DNA of 64,000 bases from Anaerobaca lacustris (GCF_030012215.1 NZ_JASCXX010000013.1:62001-126000); one strand, 5' to 3'. Counted from the stretch's first letter, positions 41,796-53,614 are shown. Numbers and translations: made by a program. Notes: generated by a model from the sequence alone, not told the origin.

Positions 41796-42734
41796 ATGTT
41801 CGGACTCCTAAAAAAACAATCGCATCTCATTGGGGTCGACTTGGGCAATGACTGCCTGAAGCTCGCCCAACTGACGAACGGAACGGAGGAGGCCATGCTG
41901 CTGGCCGGCCAGTACGTCAACCGTCCGGCTGAGATTGTCGCCGGAACGGCCCGCTGGCAGCGATGGGCGATCGACGTGATGCGTGACGCCACGGCCAATG
42001 GACGGTTCAAGGGCAAAGACGTCGTCGCGGCACTGCCCGCCAACGAGGTCTACGTCGATCACATTCGGTGGCCCAAAAAGTTCGACGGCAAGATCGAAGA
42101 CGCCATCTTCTCGAAGATCAAGCAGAAGTTGCCGTTCGAGCCGATCCAGAAGAACACCCTGATCAAGTACATTCCCACCGAGCAGGACAACGTCATGGTG
42201 CTGGCGACGGAGCGGACCGTGATCGACCGGCATCTGGCCATCTACGAACGGGCGGGCCTGACGATCAACTCCATCGGCGTCTGGCCGGTGGCGTTGGCCA
42301 CCTGCTACGCCCATTTCTTCGGTCGGCGTAAGACCGATCTCGACGCGATCGTCATGCTGTTGGACATTCAGTCCGAGTGCACGAACATGGTCATCAGCAG
42401 GCACAAGAACCCGCTGTATGCCTGCTCGGTCCCGATTGGAGCGAAGATGCTCAAGGAAGAGCCGATGGTGGGCCGGCTGGTGATGGAGCTGACCGCAGGT
42501 CGGCGGGAGTTCCTGGCGGCCTACAAGAATGCACAGATCGAGCGTCTGATCTTCCTGTCGGGGCTGGCGGTGGAACCGGACATCTATCGCACCATCGCGC
42601 GGCAGTTGGAGGTGCAGGCGCAGATGGGAGACTGCATGGCGGCGATCACGGTGAGCGACCCCGACCGATTCGGCCTGGACCGCCGAAGCGACAAGGTCAG
42701 TTGGGCCCTGTCGTTTGGTCTGAGCCTGTCCTGA
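41796..42734 (+). CDS. pilM: PilM-like actin-fold pilus assembly protein
   Basis: This 312-residue protein starts the pilus operon. The actin-like ATPase opening LIGVDLGNDCLKLAQLTNGT is present, followed by VVAALPANEVYVDHIRWPKK, DAIFSKIKQKLPFEP and VMLLDIQSECTNMVISRHKN (phosphate-2-like loop). PilM docks on the cytoplasmic tail of PilN and links the inner-membrane PilNOP platform to the motor. The N-terminal hydrophobic residues do not form a membrane helix. Only a weak ribosome site is seen before the ATG. Confidence 0.88.
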   Translation: MFGLLKKQSHLIGVDLGNDCLKLAQLTNGTEEAMLLAGQYVNRPAEIVAGTARWQRWAIDVMRDATANGRFKGKDVVAALPANEVYVDHIRWPKKFDGKIEDAIFSKIKQKLPFEPIQKNTLIKYIPTEQDNVMVLATERTVIDRHLAIYERAGLTINSIGVWPVALATCYAHFFGRRKTDLDAIVMLLDIQSECTNMVISRHKNPLYACSVPIGAKMLKEEPMVGRLVMELTAGRREFLAAYKNAQIERLIFLSGLAVEPDIYRTIARQLEVQAQMGDCMAAITVSDPDRFGLDRRSDKVSWALSFGLSLS

Positions 42735-42785
42735 GGGGTGTTTGACAACCATTGAGTGCTCCGCAAACGGAGGTGGATAGAGACA

Positions 42786-43505
42786 ATGCCGAACATAAAC
42801 TTCGTACCGGATGATTACGTGCAGAGCAACGAGTCGCGCAGGGCCAACCTGATGTGCCTCGTATTGTTCTCTGTTGTAATGGCCGCCCTCGGAGGCTCGT
42901 TTGTCACGATCAAGATCCGGCAACGGGCCTGCGGCGCCGAAGAATCCCTCGTCAATGCAAAGATGGTGCGGATGCAGGAATCGATCAAGAAGTTCGAGGA
43001 ACTGCAGACGAAACGCAAGGAGATGATGAAGACGGCGCTGACGACCGCCGAGCTGATCGAGCCGGTGCCACGCAGCGTGGTTCTGGCCTCCTTGACGAAC
43101 ACCCTGCCGCCCGGCGTCTCGCTCGTGAAGCTGAACGTGATGCAGAAGGAGCCGGCGAAAGGAGCGACGCGAACCCGGACCACGCGGGGACGCTACGAAG
43201 CGGCCCAGGCCCGCAACGAGGCGGACGCTTCGGGTCGATTCTCGGCCGAGGAGAAACTGGAAACCCATATGGATATCGAGGGAATGGCGCCCAGCGATAT
43301 CCAGGTGGCCGACTACATCAAGCGTCTGAGCAATTCGCTCCTTCTGGACAACGTTGCGCTGGTGGAATCGGCCGAGAAGAAGGTGGAGGACGCCTCGTTT
43401 CGGCACTTCAAGCTCAAGGTCACGCTGGCCGAAGAGGTGCACCTGACCAAAGAAGACGTGGACGAGATACGCGCGCGAGCCGAACACTCCGTGTATCAGT
43501 TCTGA
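42786..43505 (+). CDS. pilN: PilN-like pilus assembly protein
   Basis: The ATG at 42786, preceded by GGAGGT, gives 239 residues. The N-terminus MPNINFVPDDYVQSNESRRA carries the short conserved PilM-binding motif (N-x-x-P). One membrane helix follows (about 20-42), then a coiled coil (about 55-85) and a ferredoxin-like periplasmic domain (VPRSVVLASLTNTLPPGVSL to LLLDNVALVESAEKK). A basic Arg/Thr insertion near 125-140 (KGATRTRTTRGRYEAAQARN) is unusual. Forms heterodimers with PilO. Confidence 0.85.
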   Translation: MPNINFVPDDYVQSNESRRANLMCLVLFSVVMAALGGSFVTIKIRQRACGAEESLVNAKMVRMQESIKKFEELQTKRKEMMKTALTTAELIEPVPRSVVLASLTNTLPPGVSLVKLNVMQKEPAKGATRTRTTRGRYEAAQARNEADASGRFSAEEKLETHMDIEGMAPSDIQVADYIKRLSNSLLLDNVALVESAEKKVEDASFRHFKLKVTLAEEVHLTKEDVDEIRARAEHSVYQF

Positions 43506-43576
43506 TTTCCCATCGAGCCTGACGCGCCCGGAGAACCAGCGGGTGTCACAGCCCCTTCGGGGCAGGAGCAAGAACC

Positions 43577-44113
43577 ATGACCAGTGGCTTCAGAAAGGCG
43601 ATCTTCTTCGTGTTGTTGGTTGGCGTAGCGGCCGCAGGCTATCAGTTCATGATCAAGCCGGCCAACCAGCATCTGGCGACGGCGCGCCAGCGCGTCGACG
43701 GCAAGCGGGCCAAGCTGGCCGAATTCGAAAAGGCCACCGCCGAAGCCGAGGATCTCAACCGGCAGCTCAGCCAGCTTGAAGAGGCCATTCGCTTCTTCGA
43801 GAGCAAACTTCCGCCCACCAGCGAAATCCACAAGGTGCTCGAACAGGTCACGCTGATCGCGCAGAAGCAGGGGCTTCAGCCGAAGACGATCCGGACGCTC
43901 GTTCGCAAGGACAACAACGGGTACGTCGAGCAGCCCCTGACGATGAAGCTGGTCGGCAATTTCAACGCGTTCTACTCGTTCCTGCTGGAGATCGAGAAGC
44001 TGCCGCGCATCATGAAGCTGCGGGAGCTGAACCTGGAGAAAGACCGGGGCGGCGAGGGGGAGATCGGCGCCGAGTTCATCCTGAGCATCTTCTTCCAGAA
44101 CAAAGCGGCGTGA
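43577..44113 (+). CDS. pilO: PilO-like pilus assembly protein
   Basis: This 178-residue protein has an N-terminal membrane helix (about 7-22), a coiled coil (33-75, VDGKRAKLAEFEKATAEAED) and a PilO periplasmic domain (GNFNAFYSFLLEIEKLPRIM, KLRELNLEKD). It pairs with PilN in the inner-membrane alignment complex. It is 72 bases after pilN in the same operon. Confidence 0.88.
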   Translation: MTSGFRKAIFFVLLVGVAAAGYQFMIKPANQHLATARQRVDGKRAKLAEFEKATAEAEDLNRQLSQLEEAIRFFESKLPPTSEIHKVLEQVTLIAQKQGLQPKTIRTLVRKDNNGYVEQPLTMKLVGNFNAFYSFLLEIEKLPRIMKLRELNLEKDRGGEGEIGAEFILSIFFQNKAA

Positions 44114-44178
44114 CCGGCGTGTGCATGGTACGGCGGCGCACCGGTACAGTCGAGATCGGAAATTGATGGAGTCGAGCT

Positions 44179-44888
44179 ATGTTGTCTTTTCTGCGTGAAC
44201 AGGGCCCGGGGGAGATGCCGGGGAACGAAAGCGGCTGTCCGGGCCAGCGAGGCGCGAACGTCCCGAGCGGCGGTGAGCCGCAGGAATACCTGACCGTTGC
44301 GGCGAACAGCCAGAACCTGCGCAAGAGCACCATTCTGGTGGCGATCCTGGTGGCGATCGGGCTGGTGGGTCTGGGATACATGATTCGCAAGAGTCAGCCC
44401 CAGGCGGCCTTCGCTCAGTCGAACAAAGACGACGAGAAGAAGATCGAAGTGGCGATCAGTCGGTTGACGGGCGTCAGCTCGGAAATGGTCAGCCGCATGG
44501 ATGAAATCGTCAGCAAGTTCTACGAGTTCTCCGACGTCATCCAGGTGGGTGTGAGCGAGCTGGCGAAGAATCCGTTCGAGGTGGAGTCGTTCATGGGGGC
44601 CATCAAGGAAGAACCGACGCCTCCGCAGGACGACCGAGCGAAGGCGGCCCTGATCCAGCGCGAAATAATCAAGAAGCAGGCCGCGAAGCTGGCGCTCTTG
44701 AGCGTGATGCGCTCGGAAGACGGCAACGCCTGCATGATCAATGACCGAATTCTTCGGCAAGGCAGCTCGATCGAAGGGTTCGTGGTGACGCGAATTGCCG
44801 GCGATTCTGTCGAACTGACCTGGAAGGGCGACGGGACCGGCGTCGACGTGGGAACCGAAGAGTTGACCATACTGCTGAAGTTGGCGCA

Positions 44889-44892
<4 letters not shown>
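44179..44892 (+). CDS. Single-span membrane protein in the PilP position
   Basis: This 237-residue protein has a long cytoplasmic N-terminus (about 45 residues), one membrane helix (about 49-68, TILVAILVAIGLVGLGYMI) and a periplasmic domain. That domain ends in MINDRILRQGSSIEGFVVTR, DSVELTWKGDGTGVDVGTEE, LTILLKLAQ. The C-terminus resembles the short beta domain of PilP/GspC homology-region proteins, which contact the secretin. It lacks the lipobox expected of PilP, so it may be GspC-like. Its stop overlaps the pilB start by 4 bases. Confidence 0.75.
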
Positions 44893-46772
<1,880 letters not shown>

Positions 46773-46817
46773 CGCCGTCGGAGCCCGGAACCCCTTATAC
46801 AGGATTAGGATGCAGTT

Positions 46818-47924
46818 ATGATCGATATCAAGAACATTCTCGCCCTGGCCATTGAGAACCGCGCCAGCGACGTGCATATCAACGTGGGCATGCCTCCGGT
46901 GCTGCGGCGCGACACGGACCTGATCGACATGGACGCGCCGCCGGTCACCGATCAGGACGCCCGGGCCATGGTGCTGGCCATGGTCGGCCCGGAGAAGACG
47001 AAGAAGTTCGAGGAGCACCGGGACCTGGATTTCTCGACGGAGATCACCGGGGGCCACCGCTTCCGCGTCAACGCGCATTTCCAGCGGGACACCGTGGCCA
47101 TCAGTTTCCGCGTGATCCCCAACCAGGTGCACAACATCGACGATCTGCATCTGCCTGGGATCGTGAAGGAACTGACCGACCTTCCCCGAGGGCTGGTGCT
47201 GGTCACCGGGCACACCGGGTCGGGCAAGAGCACCTCGCTGGCCGCCATGATCGGCCTGATCAACTCGCGGTACAGCAAGCGCATCATCACGCTGGAAGAC
47301 CCCGTCGAGTATCTGATCGAGAACGACCGGTGCATGATCGAGCAGCGCGAGATCGGGTCGGATTGTCCGAACTTCGCCTCCGGGCTACGCCACGCGCTGC
47401 GTCAGGACCCCGATATCATCATGGTCGGCGAAATGCGCGACCTCGAAACCACGAGTTTCACCATTACCGCCGCCGAGACGGGGCACCTGGTCTTCAGCAC
47501 GCTGCATACGATCAATGCGCCGCAGAGCATCGAGCGCATCATCGATATCTACCCGGCCGGCCAGCAGAACCAGATCCGAACCATGCTGGCCAACACGTTG
47601 CAGGCGGTCATCTCGCAGACCTTGTTCCGCCGGATCGACGAGCCGGGCATGGTGCCGTGTACCGAGATTCTGCTGTGCACCTCGGCCACGCGCAACTGCA
47701 TCCGTGAAAACCGGATTTATGAAATCCCGAACATCATCGAAACCTCTCGCCGGCTGGGCATGCAGACCATGGACCACGGCATCGCTGAGATGTATTTCAA
47801 GGGGTTCATCGACCGGGACGAGGCCATCGTGCGATCCAGCAATCCGGGGAAGATGGAGAAGATGCTCGTCAGCGCAGGCAAGATGGACAATGCGCCGCAA
47901 GTGGTCAAGGCCGGGGCAGACTGA
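46818..47924 (+). CDS. pilT: Pilus retraction ATPase PilT
   Basis: This 368-residue protein is the depolymerising motor of type IV pili. It has RASDVHINVGMPPVLRRDTD, Walker A GHTGSGKSTSLAAMIG, Asp box ITLEDPVEYLIEND, Walker B DIIMVGEMRDLETTS and His box VFSTLHTINAPQSIE. The region where PilT proteins have AIRNLIRE reads CIRENRIYEIPNII, a shifted version of the retraction motif. The presence of PilT argues for a dynamic type IV pilus rather than a pure type II secretion system. Confidence 0.94.
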   Translation: MIDIKNILALAIENRASDVHINVGMPPVLRRDTDLIDMDAPPVTDQDARAMVLAMVGPEKTKKFEEHRDLDFSTEITGGHRFRVNAHFQRDTVAISFRVIPNQVHNIDDLHLPGIVKELTDLPRGLVLVTGHTGSGKSTSLAAMIGLINSRYSKRIITLEDPVEYLIENDRCMIEQREIGSDCPNFASGLRHALRQDPDIIMVGEMRDLETTSFTITAAETGHLVFSTLHTINAPQSIERIIDIYPAGQQNQIRTMLANTLQAVISQTLFRRIDEPGMVPCTEILLCTSATRNCIRENRIYEIPNIIETSRRLGMQTMDHGIAEMYFKGFIDRDEAIVRSSNPGKMEKMLVSAGKMDNAPQVVKAGAD

Positions 47925-47939
47925 TAGACGGGGGACAAC

Positions 47940-49148
47940 ATGGCACCACAGGCCGTTCAAGAATATGAGGGACGCGCGGTCGCGTCCGAGGAACGCCACA
48001 CGCAGGCTTCGGCTGGCGCAAGCAGCCGACACAGTCACAATCGAGAGGCGAGTCCCGCCGGCACCGGGTCGGTTATCGACCGGATGAGGGGCTTTCGGGT
48101 CGAGTTCGGACCGAGCCGCAAGGATATCCTGCACTTCACCAGCCAGTTGGCCGTTATGGTCAGGGCGGGCATCAGCCTCCAGGACGCTCTCGAAGCGATC
48201 GGCGAGCAGTCCGACAACGCCAAGTTTCAGAGCGTGCTTCGCGATCTGAAATTGCGCATCGAGGAGGGCAACAGCTTCTCGCAGGCCCTGGCCGAGCACC
48301 CGCAGGTATTCACGAACCTGTACGTGAACATGGTGGCGGCGGCGGAGGCCTCCGGCTCGCTCAGCGACATGCTCCAGAAGCTCGCCGAGTATCTGGACCA
48401 GGAAGCGGAGACCCGCTCCCAGGTCAAGAGCGCGATGGTGTACCCGGTGATCATCGCGGTGATGGCCATCGGCGTTACGACCTTCCTGCTGTGCTTCGTG
48501 CTGCCTCGGTTCACCGCCATCTTCCAGGGCAAAGAGCATCTGCTGCCGCTGCCGACGATCCTGTTGATGACCGCCAGCCACTTTCTGCGCACCTGGTGGT
48601 ATGCGATCATTCCGGTGATCGGTGCGGCGATCTGGGCCCTTCACTACTTCATCAACACGACCACGGGCCGGCTCTGGTGGGACAAGACCAAGCTGGTGCT
48701 GCCACTGATCAGGACGCTGTGCCGCAGTCTCTACATCACGCGAAGCCTGCACACGATGGGCGTGTTGACCCGGGCGGGTGTGCCGATCCTCAACACGCTG
48801 TCCATCACGGCCCATATCTCGGGCAACGTCCTGTTCAAGGACATGTGGCTGGGGGTCTACGAGGAGGTGCGGCAGGGCAAGAAGATCGCCGCGAGCCTGA
48901 TGCGTTACACGCTCATGCCCAGCAGCGTCGTCCAGATGATTCGAAGTGGAGAGGACTCCGGCAATATGGCGGAGGTCCTCCGAGACATATCGAGCTTCTA
49001 CGCTCGCGAGCTGAAGGCCGTGATCAAGGCGGTGACCTCGATGATTGAGCCCATCATGATCTGTGTCATGGGTGTCCTCGTGGGGTTCATCGCCATGAGC
49101 ATCATCCTGCCGATCTTCAAGATGTCGAATCTGGTCACGGGGAAGTAG
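47940..49148 (+). CDS. pilC: Inner-membrane platform protein PilC/GspF
   Basis: This 402-residue protein has two GspF domains, each with a membrane helix at the end: FTSQLAVMVRAGISLQDALE to YPVIIAVMAIGVTTFLLCFV, and TRSLHTMGVLTRAGVPILNT to IEPIMICVMGVLVGFIAMSI. The N-terminal ~55 residues are polar and probably cytoplasmic. The motor ATPases turn it to add or remove pilins. GGGGGA precedes the ATG. Confidence 0.95.
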   Translation: MAPQAVQEYEGRAVASEERHTQASAGASSRHSHNREASPAGTGSVIDRMRGFRVEFGPSRKDILHFTSQLAVMVRAGISLQDALEAIGEQSDNAKFQSVLRDLKLRIEEGNSFSQALAEHPQVFTNLYVNMVAAAEASGSLSDMLQKLAEYLDQEAETRSQVKSAMVYPVIIAVMAIGVTTFLLCFVLPRFTAIFQGKEHLLPLPTILLMTASHFLRTWWYAIIPVIGAAIWALHYFINTTTGRLWWDKTKLVLPLIRTLCRSLYITRSLHTMGVLTRAGVPILNTLSITAHISGNVLFKDMWLGVYEEVRQGKKIAASLMRYTLMPSSVVQMIRSGEDSGNMAEVLRDISSFYARELKAVIKAVTSMIEPIMICVMGVLVGFIAMSIILPIFKMSNLVTGK

Positions 49149-49177
49149 GCTCGTCGCGCAGGCATGGGGGGTGTGGT

Positions 49178-49603
49178 ATGAAGGATGCGAAACGTCGGAA
49201 GGGATTCTCATTCGTCGAGATCCTGATCTCGATCATCCTGGTGGGGCTGTCCATCACGGCCCTGGTCATTGCCAGCAACTCGTTCACACAGGCCAACGCC
49301 GCCGGCGCCGACATCTCCACCGCGGAGTTTCTCATCGAGCAGATCCGCGAGCGAACGGCCCTGATGTCGTTTGCGGATATTGCGGCGATGGGCGATGCAA
49401 CGCATACGCCGCCGATCGATGCCCAGGGAACTCCATTGACTGCCCTGGCGTCCTTCAGTCAGCAGGTCTCCGTGGCATATGTGAATCAAAATGATTTCAC
49501 CACGGAGGCCGTGTCGCCGACGGACTTCCTGCGCGTGACCGTTACCGTCGCCCTGAATGGTCGGCCCATCAGCTCCGCCGGTTGGATTCGAACAAGGTAC
49601 TGA
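49178..49603 (+). CDS. Type IV pseudopilin (PilV/GspI-like)
   Basis: This 141-residue prepilin has a short basic leader and cleavage/N-methylation site G-FSFVE (RKGFSFVEILISIILVGLSI), with Glu5 of the mature protein, followed by the hydrophobic spine. A small, Thr/Ala-rich beta head follows. It probably forms part of a pilus tip complex with the next gene. No prepilin peptidase is encoded nearby. Confidence 0.9.
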   Translation: MKDAKRRKGFSFVEILISIILVGLSITALVIASNSFTQANAAGADISTAEFLIEQIRERTALMSFADIAAMGDATHTPPIDAQGTPLTALASFSQQVSVAYVNQNDFTTEAVSPTDFLRVTVTVALNGRPISSAGWIRTRY

Positions 49604-49651
49604 TTGACGCCTGTGGAACCCGAACGCCGATCTACGTCCCGGGGGGGAACG

Positions 49652-50143
49652 ATGAAACGCAAGCACAGCCTGCACAGCCGCGCCGTCGGCTTCACGGTCG
49701 TCGAGTGCCTGATCAGTCTGGCGATCTGCGCCATGCTGATGACGGCGGTCGCCGTGGCCTTCAACGCCTCGCTCGTCAACTTCCGTGAGAACGAGGAGAT
49801 GTTCCAATCCATCAACAGCGCCCGTCAGGCACTGACTCGGATGACCACCCAGCTCCGCACGGCCGACGGTGTCGACACGACGACCCCAAGTCATCAATGC
49901 ACCTTCGTCACTGCGGACGGTGAAGACATCACGTACGAATTTCGATCCGCCGACAACAGACTGTATCTGATCACCAACAGCGACAATAACGAATACGTGC
50001 TCTGCGACAACGTCACGAACGCCGGTTTCAGTAAGACGATAACCGACGGCGAGTGCAAGAGCGTGCTGATCTCACTGACGGTGCGGTGCGGCGGGAGCGA
50101 GCGGACGCTGTCCGCGGCGGCTGTAGTGCGGCGCGCTCTCTGA
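49652..50143 (+). CDS. Type IV pseudopilin (PilW/GspJ-like)
   Basis: The ATG at 49652 after GGGGGGG gives 163 residues. The cleavage site is G-FTVVE (AVGFTVVECLISLAICAMLM), with Glu5 retained and a Cys at position 6. The head domain contains three cysteines that could form a disulphide, and SINSARQALTRMTTQLRTAD matches the helix-to-head transition of GspJ/PilW proteins. Last gene of the operon, convergent with the dehydratase gene 21 bases away. Confidence 0.88.
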   Translation: MKRKHSLHSRAVGFTVVECLISLAICAMLMTAVAVAFNASLVNFRENEEMFQSINSARQALTRMTTQLRTADGVDTTTPSHQCTFVTADGEDITYEFRSADNRLYLITNSDNNEYVLCDNVTNAGFSKTITDGECKSVLISLTVRCGGSERTLSAAAVVRRAL

Positions 50144-50164
50144 TTCCGATCTGCGGGATGGTCG

Positions 50165-52135
50165 TCAGCCGATCCATCCGGCCCCGGCGGGAATCGCGTA
50201 TTCCGGGACGAGGTCCTTGACGGCGGCTACGATGGCCTGCGGTTCGGCGTCGGGACGGCGAGCCAGTTCCACCAGATGGTCGATGCCGGCCCGCAAGCGG
50301 TCGCGGTCCATGGGTTTGTTCCGCCAGATGCGAATCTTGGGATGCCGCGTGCGCTGCATGTCCTCACCTTCGATGCGCAGTTCCTCGAATAGCTTCTCGC
50401 CCGGTCGCAGGCCCGTGAACACGATCTCGATGTCCTGACCCGGCCGGAACCCGCTGAGCGTGATCAATTCCTTGGCCAGATCGACGATCTTGACCGGCTC
50501 ACCCATGTCGAGGACGAAGATTTCCCCTCCTTTGCCCATGGTGGCCGCCTGGAGCACGAGTTGGCTGGCCTCGGGGATCGTCATGAAGTAGCGCTTCATC
50601 TCCGGGTGCGTGACGGTGACGGGCCCGCCCTCGGCGATCTGCTTGCGGAAGATCGGCACGACCGAACCTTCGGAGGCAAGCACGTTGCCGAACCGCACGG
50701 TGACGAAGTGCGTTTCGCTCGTGCGGCTGAGGTCCTGGACATACATCTCGGCGATCCGCTTCGATGAGCCCATGATGCTGGTCGGGTTGACCGCCTTGTC
50801 GGTGCTGATCATCACGAAGCGGGCGACCCCGTGTCGGTCCGATGCGTCGGCGACGACCTGCGTGCCCGCGATGTTGTTCTTCACGGCCTCGCCGGCGTTC
50901 AGCTCCATCAGGGGCACGTGTTTGTGGGCGGCGGCGTGGATCACCACGGCCGGGCGGTACCGGTCGAAGATGTCCTCCACCCGGCTGCGATCCGTGATGT
51001 TGCAGACGATCGGCTCGATCGTCACGGCGGCAAAGCGCTTTCGCAGATCGCGTTCCACGTAGAACAGCGCATTCTCCGCCTGCTCGACCAGAAGGAGCCG
51101 CTCGGGCCCGAACTGGCAGATTTGCCGGCACATCTCCGAGCCGATGGACCCGCCGGCCCCGGTGACGAGGATCGTCTTGTCTCTGGCAAAGGCTTCGATC
51201 GAGTCGAGGTCGAGCTGAACGGCCCGACGGCCGAGCAGGTCGTTGATGTCCACGTCGCGAATCTGGCTGACCCGCAGCTTGCCGGAGGCGATGTCCGTGA
51301 TCGAGGGAACCGTTCGAAACCGAACTTTGGCGCCTTCGCAGAGCTGGATGACCCGTCGAAGCTGCTGGTGAGTGGCCGACGGCATGGCGATCGCGATCTC
51401 TTCGATGTTCCGTTCGCGGCAGATCCGCGGCAACTGGTCTACGGTCCCGAGCACGGCGATCCCGTGGATGCTCGTCCCTTGTTTGGCGGGGTCGTCGTCG
51501 ATGAAGCCGATGACGTCATATCGGACGATGCGCATTCGGAGGATCTCGCGGAGCAAGCCCTCGCCGGCGTTTCCGGCGCCGACGATCAGGAAGCGCTTGA
51601 GGAGACCTCCTTCGGTCGTTCGAAACTCCTCATGGTACAGTCGGATGAGCATTCGCAAGCCGGCGGGCAGAAGAATGGTCCCAAACAGATCGGCCATGAA
51701 GACGCCCTGGCTGACGGCGGCGATGCCGGGCGGCAACGCCTTGCGGACGGCGGGAATCTGGAGCATGACAGCGAACCAGATGGTGACGATGATCAGCGTG
51801 CTCACCAGCGCGGCCCGCAGGATCCCCAGCAGGTCCGAAATGCTGACGTAGCGCCACCAGGGCCGGTACTGCTTGAAGAGCCCGAACACCGGCAGCTTGA
51901 CCATGAGAGAGAACAGCAGGAAGAACGGGTACTGTTCGACGAGCCAGTGCCGGCTGAACTGCATGTTGCTGGCCACCAGAAAGGCGAAGATCAGCGACAT
52001 GGCGAAGGCGCCGATGTGGGCCAGGATGATCAGCGGCTTGCGAATGGCCAGAAACAGGCCGGGAGACGGGGCGGTGGAGCCGGATAGAGTGTCTTCCGGA
52101 GCTTCTGCGTGTGTGTCTTTCCAGGGCTCAGGCAT
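50165..52135 (-). CDS. Membrane-bound UDP-sugar 4,6-dehydratase (WbpM/CapD/FlaA1 family)
   Basis: From the ATG at 52135 the protein is 656 residues; a GTG at 52279 would add 48 but has no ribosome site. Four membrane helices occupy about residues 30-160. A CoA-binding-like Rossmann domain follows (FLIVGAGNAGEGLLREILRM), then the short-chain dehydratase domain: TILVTGAGGSIGSEMCRQIC, VVIHAAAHKHVPLMELNAGE. The usual catalytic Tyr is replaced by Met in the family motif (FVMISTDKAVNPTSIMGSSK), as in other large WbpM-type enzymes. It makes 4-keto-6-deoxy UDP-sugars for glycans or lipopolysaccharide. Confidence 0.93.
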   Translation of the reverse strand: MPEPWKDTHAEAPEDTLSGSTAPSPGLFLAIRKPLIILAHIGAFAMSLIFAFLVASNMQFSRHWLVEQYPFFLLFSLMVKLPVFGLFKQYRPWWRYVSISDLLGILRAALVSTLIIVTIWFAVMLQIPAVRKALPPGIAAVSQGVFMADLFGTILLPAGLRMLIRLYHEEFRTTEGGLLKRFLIVGAGNAGEGLLREILRMRIVRYDVIGFIDDDPAKQGTSIHGIAVLGTVDQLPRICRERNIEEIAIAMPSATHQQLRRVIQLCEGAKVRFRTVPSITDIASGKLRVSQIRDVDINDLLGRRAVQLDLDSIEAFARDKTILVTGAGGSIGSEMCRQICQFGPERLLLVEQAENALFYVERDLRKRFAAVTIEPIVCNITDRSRVEDIFDRYRPAVVIHAAAHKHVPLMELNAGEAVKNNIAGTQVVADASDRHGVARFVMISTDKAVNPTSIMGSSKRIAEMYVQDLSRTSETHFVTVRFGNVLASEGSVVPIFRKQIAEGGPVTVTHPEMKRYFMTIPEASQLVLQAATMGKGGEIFVLDMGEPVKIVDLAKELITLSGFRPGQDIEIVFTGLRPGEKLFEELRIEGEDMQRTRHPKIRIWRNKPMDRDRLRAGIDHLVELARRPDAEPQAIVAAVKDLVPEYAIPAGAGWIG

Positions 52136-52309
52136 ATGTTCTGGCTGCACCGTTCGGACGTTCTTCGCAATCAGAGGGCCCCACGCGGCAATCAGCGACA
52201 GGCCGCGGGCGGCCACGCCTTTATCATCGGCACAACAGAGGGGGGGGTTGAGTTCGGCCGGACATTGCCGGGCGCGCACAGCAGCCGCAATGAGCGAGGC
52301 GACCCGTTG

Positions 52310-53614
52310 TTATTCGGACTTTTCCTGGGCCGGCGGCGGGCCGTCCTCATCGCGGGCCGGCGGTCTGGCGACCTGGAACGCCGACTCGGGCCCGCCCGCC
52401 ATGTTGTTCGAGCTCGGGTGGATCTCGTCCAGGGCGGTCTTGTCGACCCGATTTCGCATCAAGGCATAGATGATCGTGTTGGCGGAGAAGTAGAAGCTGA
52501 TGACGAACGACACCATCAGACCGACCACGATCAGGACCCAGACATAGATCAGAAAGGCCGCAGCCGACGTGGACCAGTTCGTGGGCTGGGCAGCGGTCAG
52601 GCCGAGAAGGTCGGTCAGGTCGGGCTGCGGCCAGATGGCCGTCAGTTTCCTGTTGCCGTCGAAGAAGCCGATCCGCAGGAAAAGGTGTGTGATCGCCAGC
52701 AGCAGGAAGGAGAAGAACCGAACGAACACATAGCAAATCGCTCCATAGAGGACCGCGACGACGGTGTAGAAGCCCATCCGCCACGGCTTGGCGTAGACGT
52801 AGCTGAACGCGCGGCTGATCGCGTCGAAGCAGTCCGAGTCTTCGTAGGCGATCGTGGGGAACATCAGACCGAATCCCGCCAGCGTTCCGATCACGATGAT
52901 CGCGATCAGGGCCGCGGCAAGAAAGGCCAGAGGCAACAGCAGGCCCACGGACAGTTCGCCGACGATCGGAATGTTGCCGATGAGTCCCAGGAGGAAGATG
53001 AACAGTCCGATCACGGCCATGATGGCGAACGGCGTCACGGGCGCGGTGAGGAAGCTGCAGAACTTGGCGGCGCTGAACCGTACGGTTTCCACCAGTCCGG
53101 GCTTCTCTCCCTGAGCGAACTGAAGCGCCGCAATGCGACAGATGGCCCCGCCGGAGAGGGCCATCACGGCCAAGGTCACGGCGAACAGGATCACGCTGTA
53201 CACCGGGTGATATGTGAACGCCCAGCCGAGAGCGGCGAAACAGGCGGCGATATCGGCGAAGATGCCCAGACTGTCGCGACGCGGAATCCCGAGCACCGCC
53301 GAGTGAAAACGCTTGGCACCGAAGTGCCACAGCGTGGAAAACACCCCGGTCCGCTCGCCCGTCTCGCCGAAGAGGCGGATGTGCTCGTCCACCTGGGGTG
53401 ACGCGGAAACGTATTCATCGAGTTCGGTCAGGCCGCTGGGCGCCACGACCACGGTCTTGTTCAGATCCATCACGCGGCCGGTCAGACAGACGGCCGTCAG
53501 GGCCAGAAAGGCCAGCAGCAACTTGGTCGGCTGGATGGCCATGCGAAAGGCCTGGAAAATCCGGGGAAACAGAAAGCTCCCGAGAGGCAGCACCGGCTCT
53601 TTGTCCTCATGCAT
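52310..53614 (-). CDS. Polytopic membrane protein, unknown function
   Basis: From the ATG at 53614 (AAGGGAG six bases upstream) the protein is 434 residues. It has about seven hydrophobic spans: LLLAFLALTAVCLTGRVM, YSVILFAVTLAVMALSGGA, PFAIMAVIGLFIFLLGLIGN, LAFLAAALIAIIVIGTLAGF, YTVVAVLYGAICYVFVRFFS, FLIYVWVLIVVGLMVSFVIS. The segment IAYEDSDCFDAISRAFSYVY resembles proteins annotated as glycerophosphoryl diester phosphodiesterase membrane domains, though the match is loose. The C-terminus is proline-rich and soluble. It lies between yacG and the dehydratase. Confidence 0.75.
   Translation of the reverse strand: MHEDKEPVLPLGSFLFPRIFQAFRMAIQPTKLLLAFLALTAVCLTGRVMDLNKTVVVAPSGLTELDEYVSASPQVDEHIRLFGETGERTGVFSTLWHFGAKRFHSAVLGIPRRDSLGIFADIAACFAALGWAFTYHPVYSVILFAVTLAVMALSGGAICRIAALQFAQGEKPGLVETVRFSAAKFCSFLTAPVTPFAIMAVIGLFIFLLGLIGNIPIVGELSVGLLLPLAFLAAALIAIIVIGTLAGFGLMFPTIAYEDSDCFDAISRAFSYVYAKPWRMGFYTVVAVLYGAICYVFVRFFSFLLLAITHLFLRIGFFDGNRKLTAIWPQPDLTDLLGLTAAQPTNWSTSAAAFLIYVWVLIVVGLMVSFVISFYFSANTIIYALMRNRVDKTALDEIHPSSNNMAGGPESAFQVARPPARDEDGPPPAQEKSE

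Noticed and set aside
41808-43571. 587-codon minus-strand frame
   Set aside because: Shadow of pilM and pilN; its product is His/Arg/Gln-rich without a domain.
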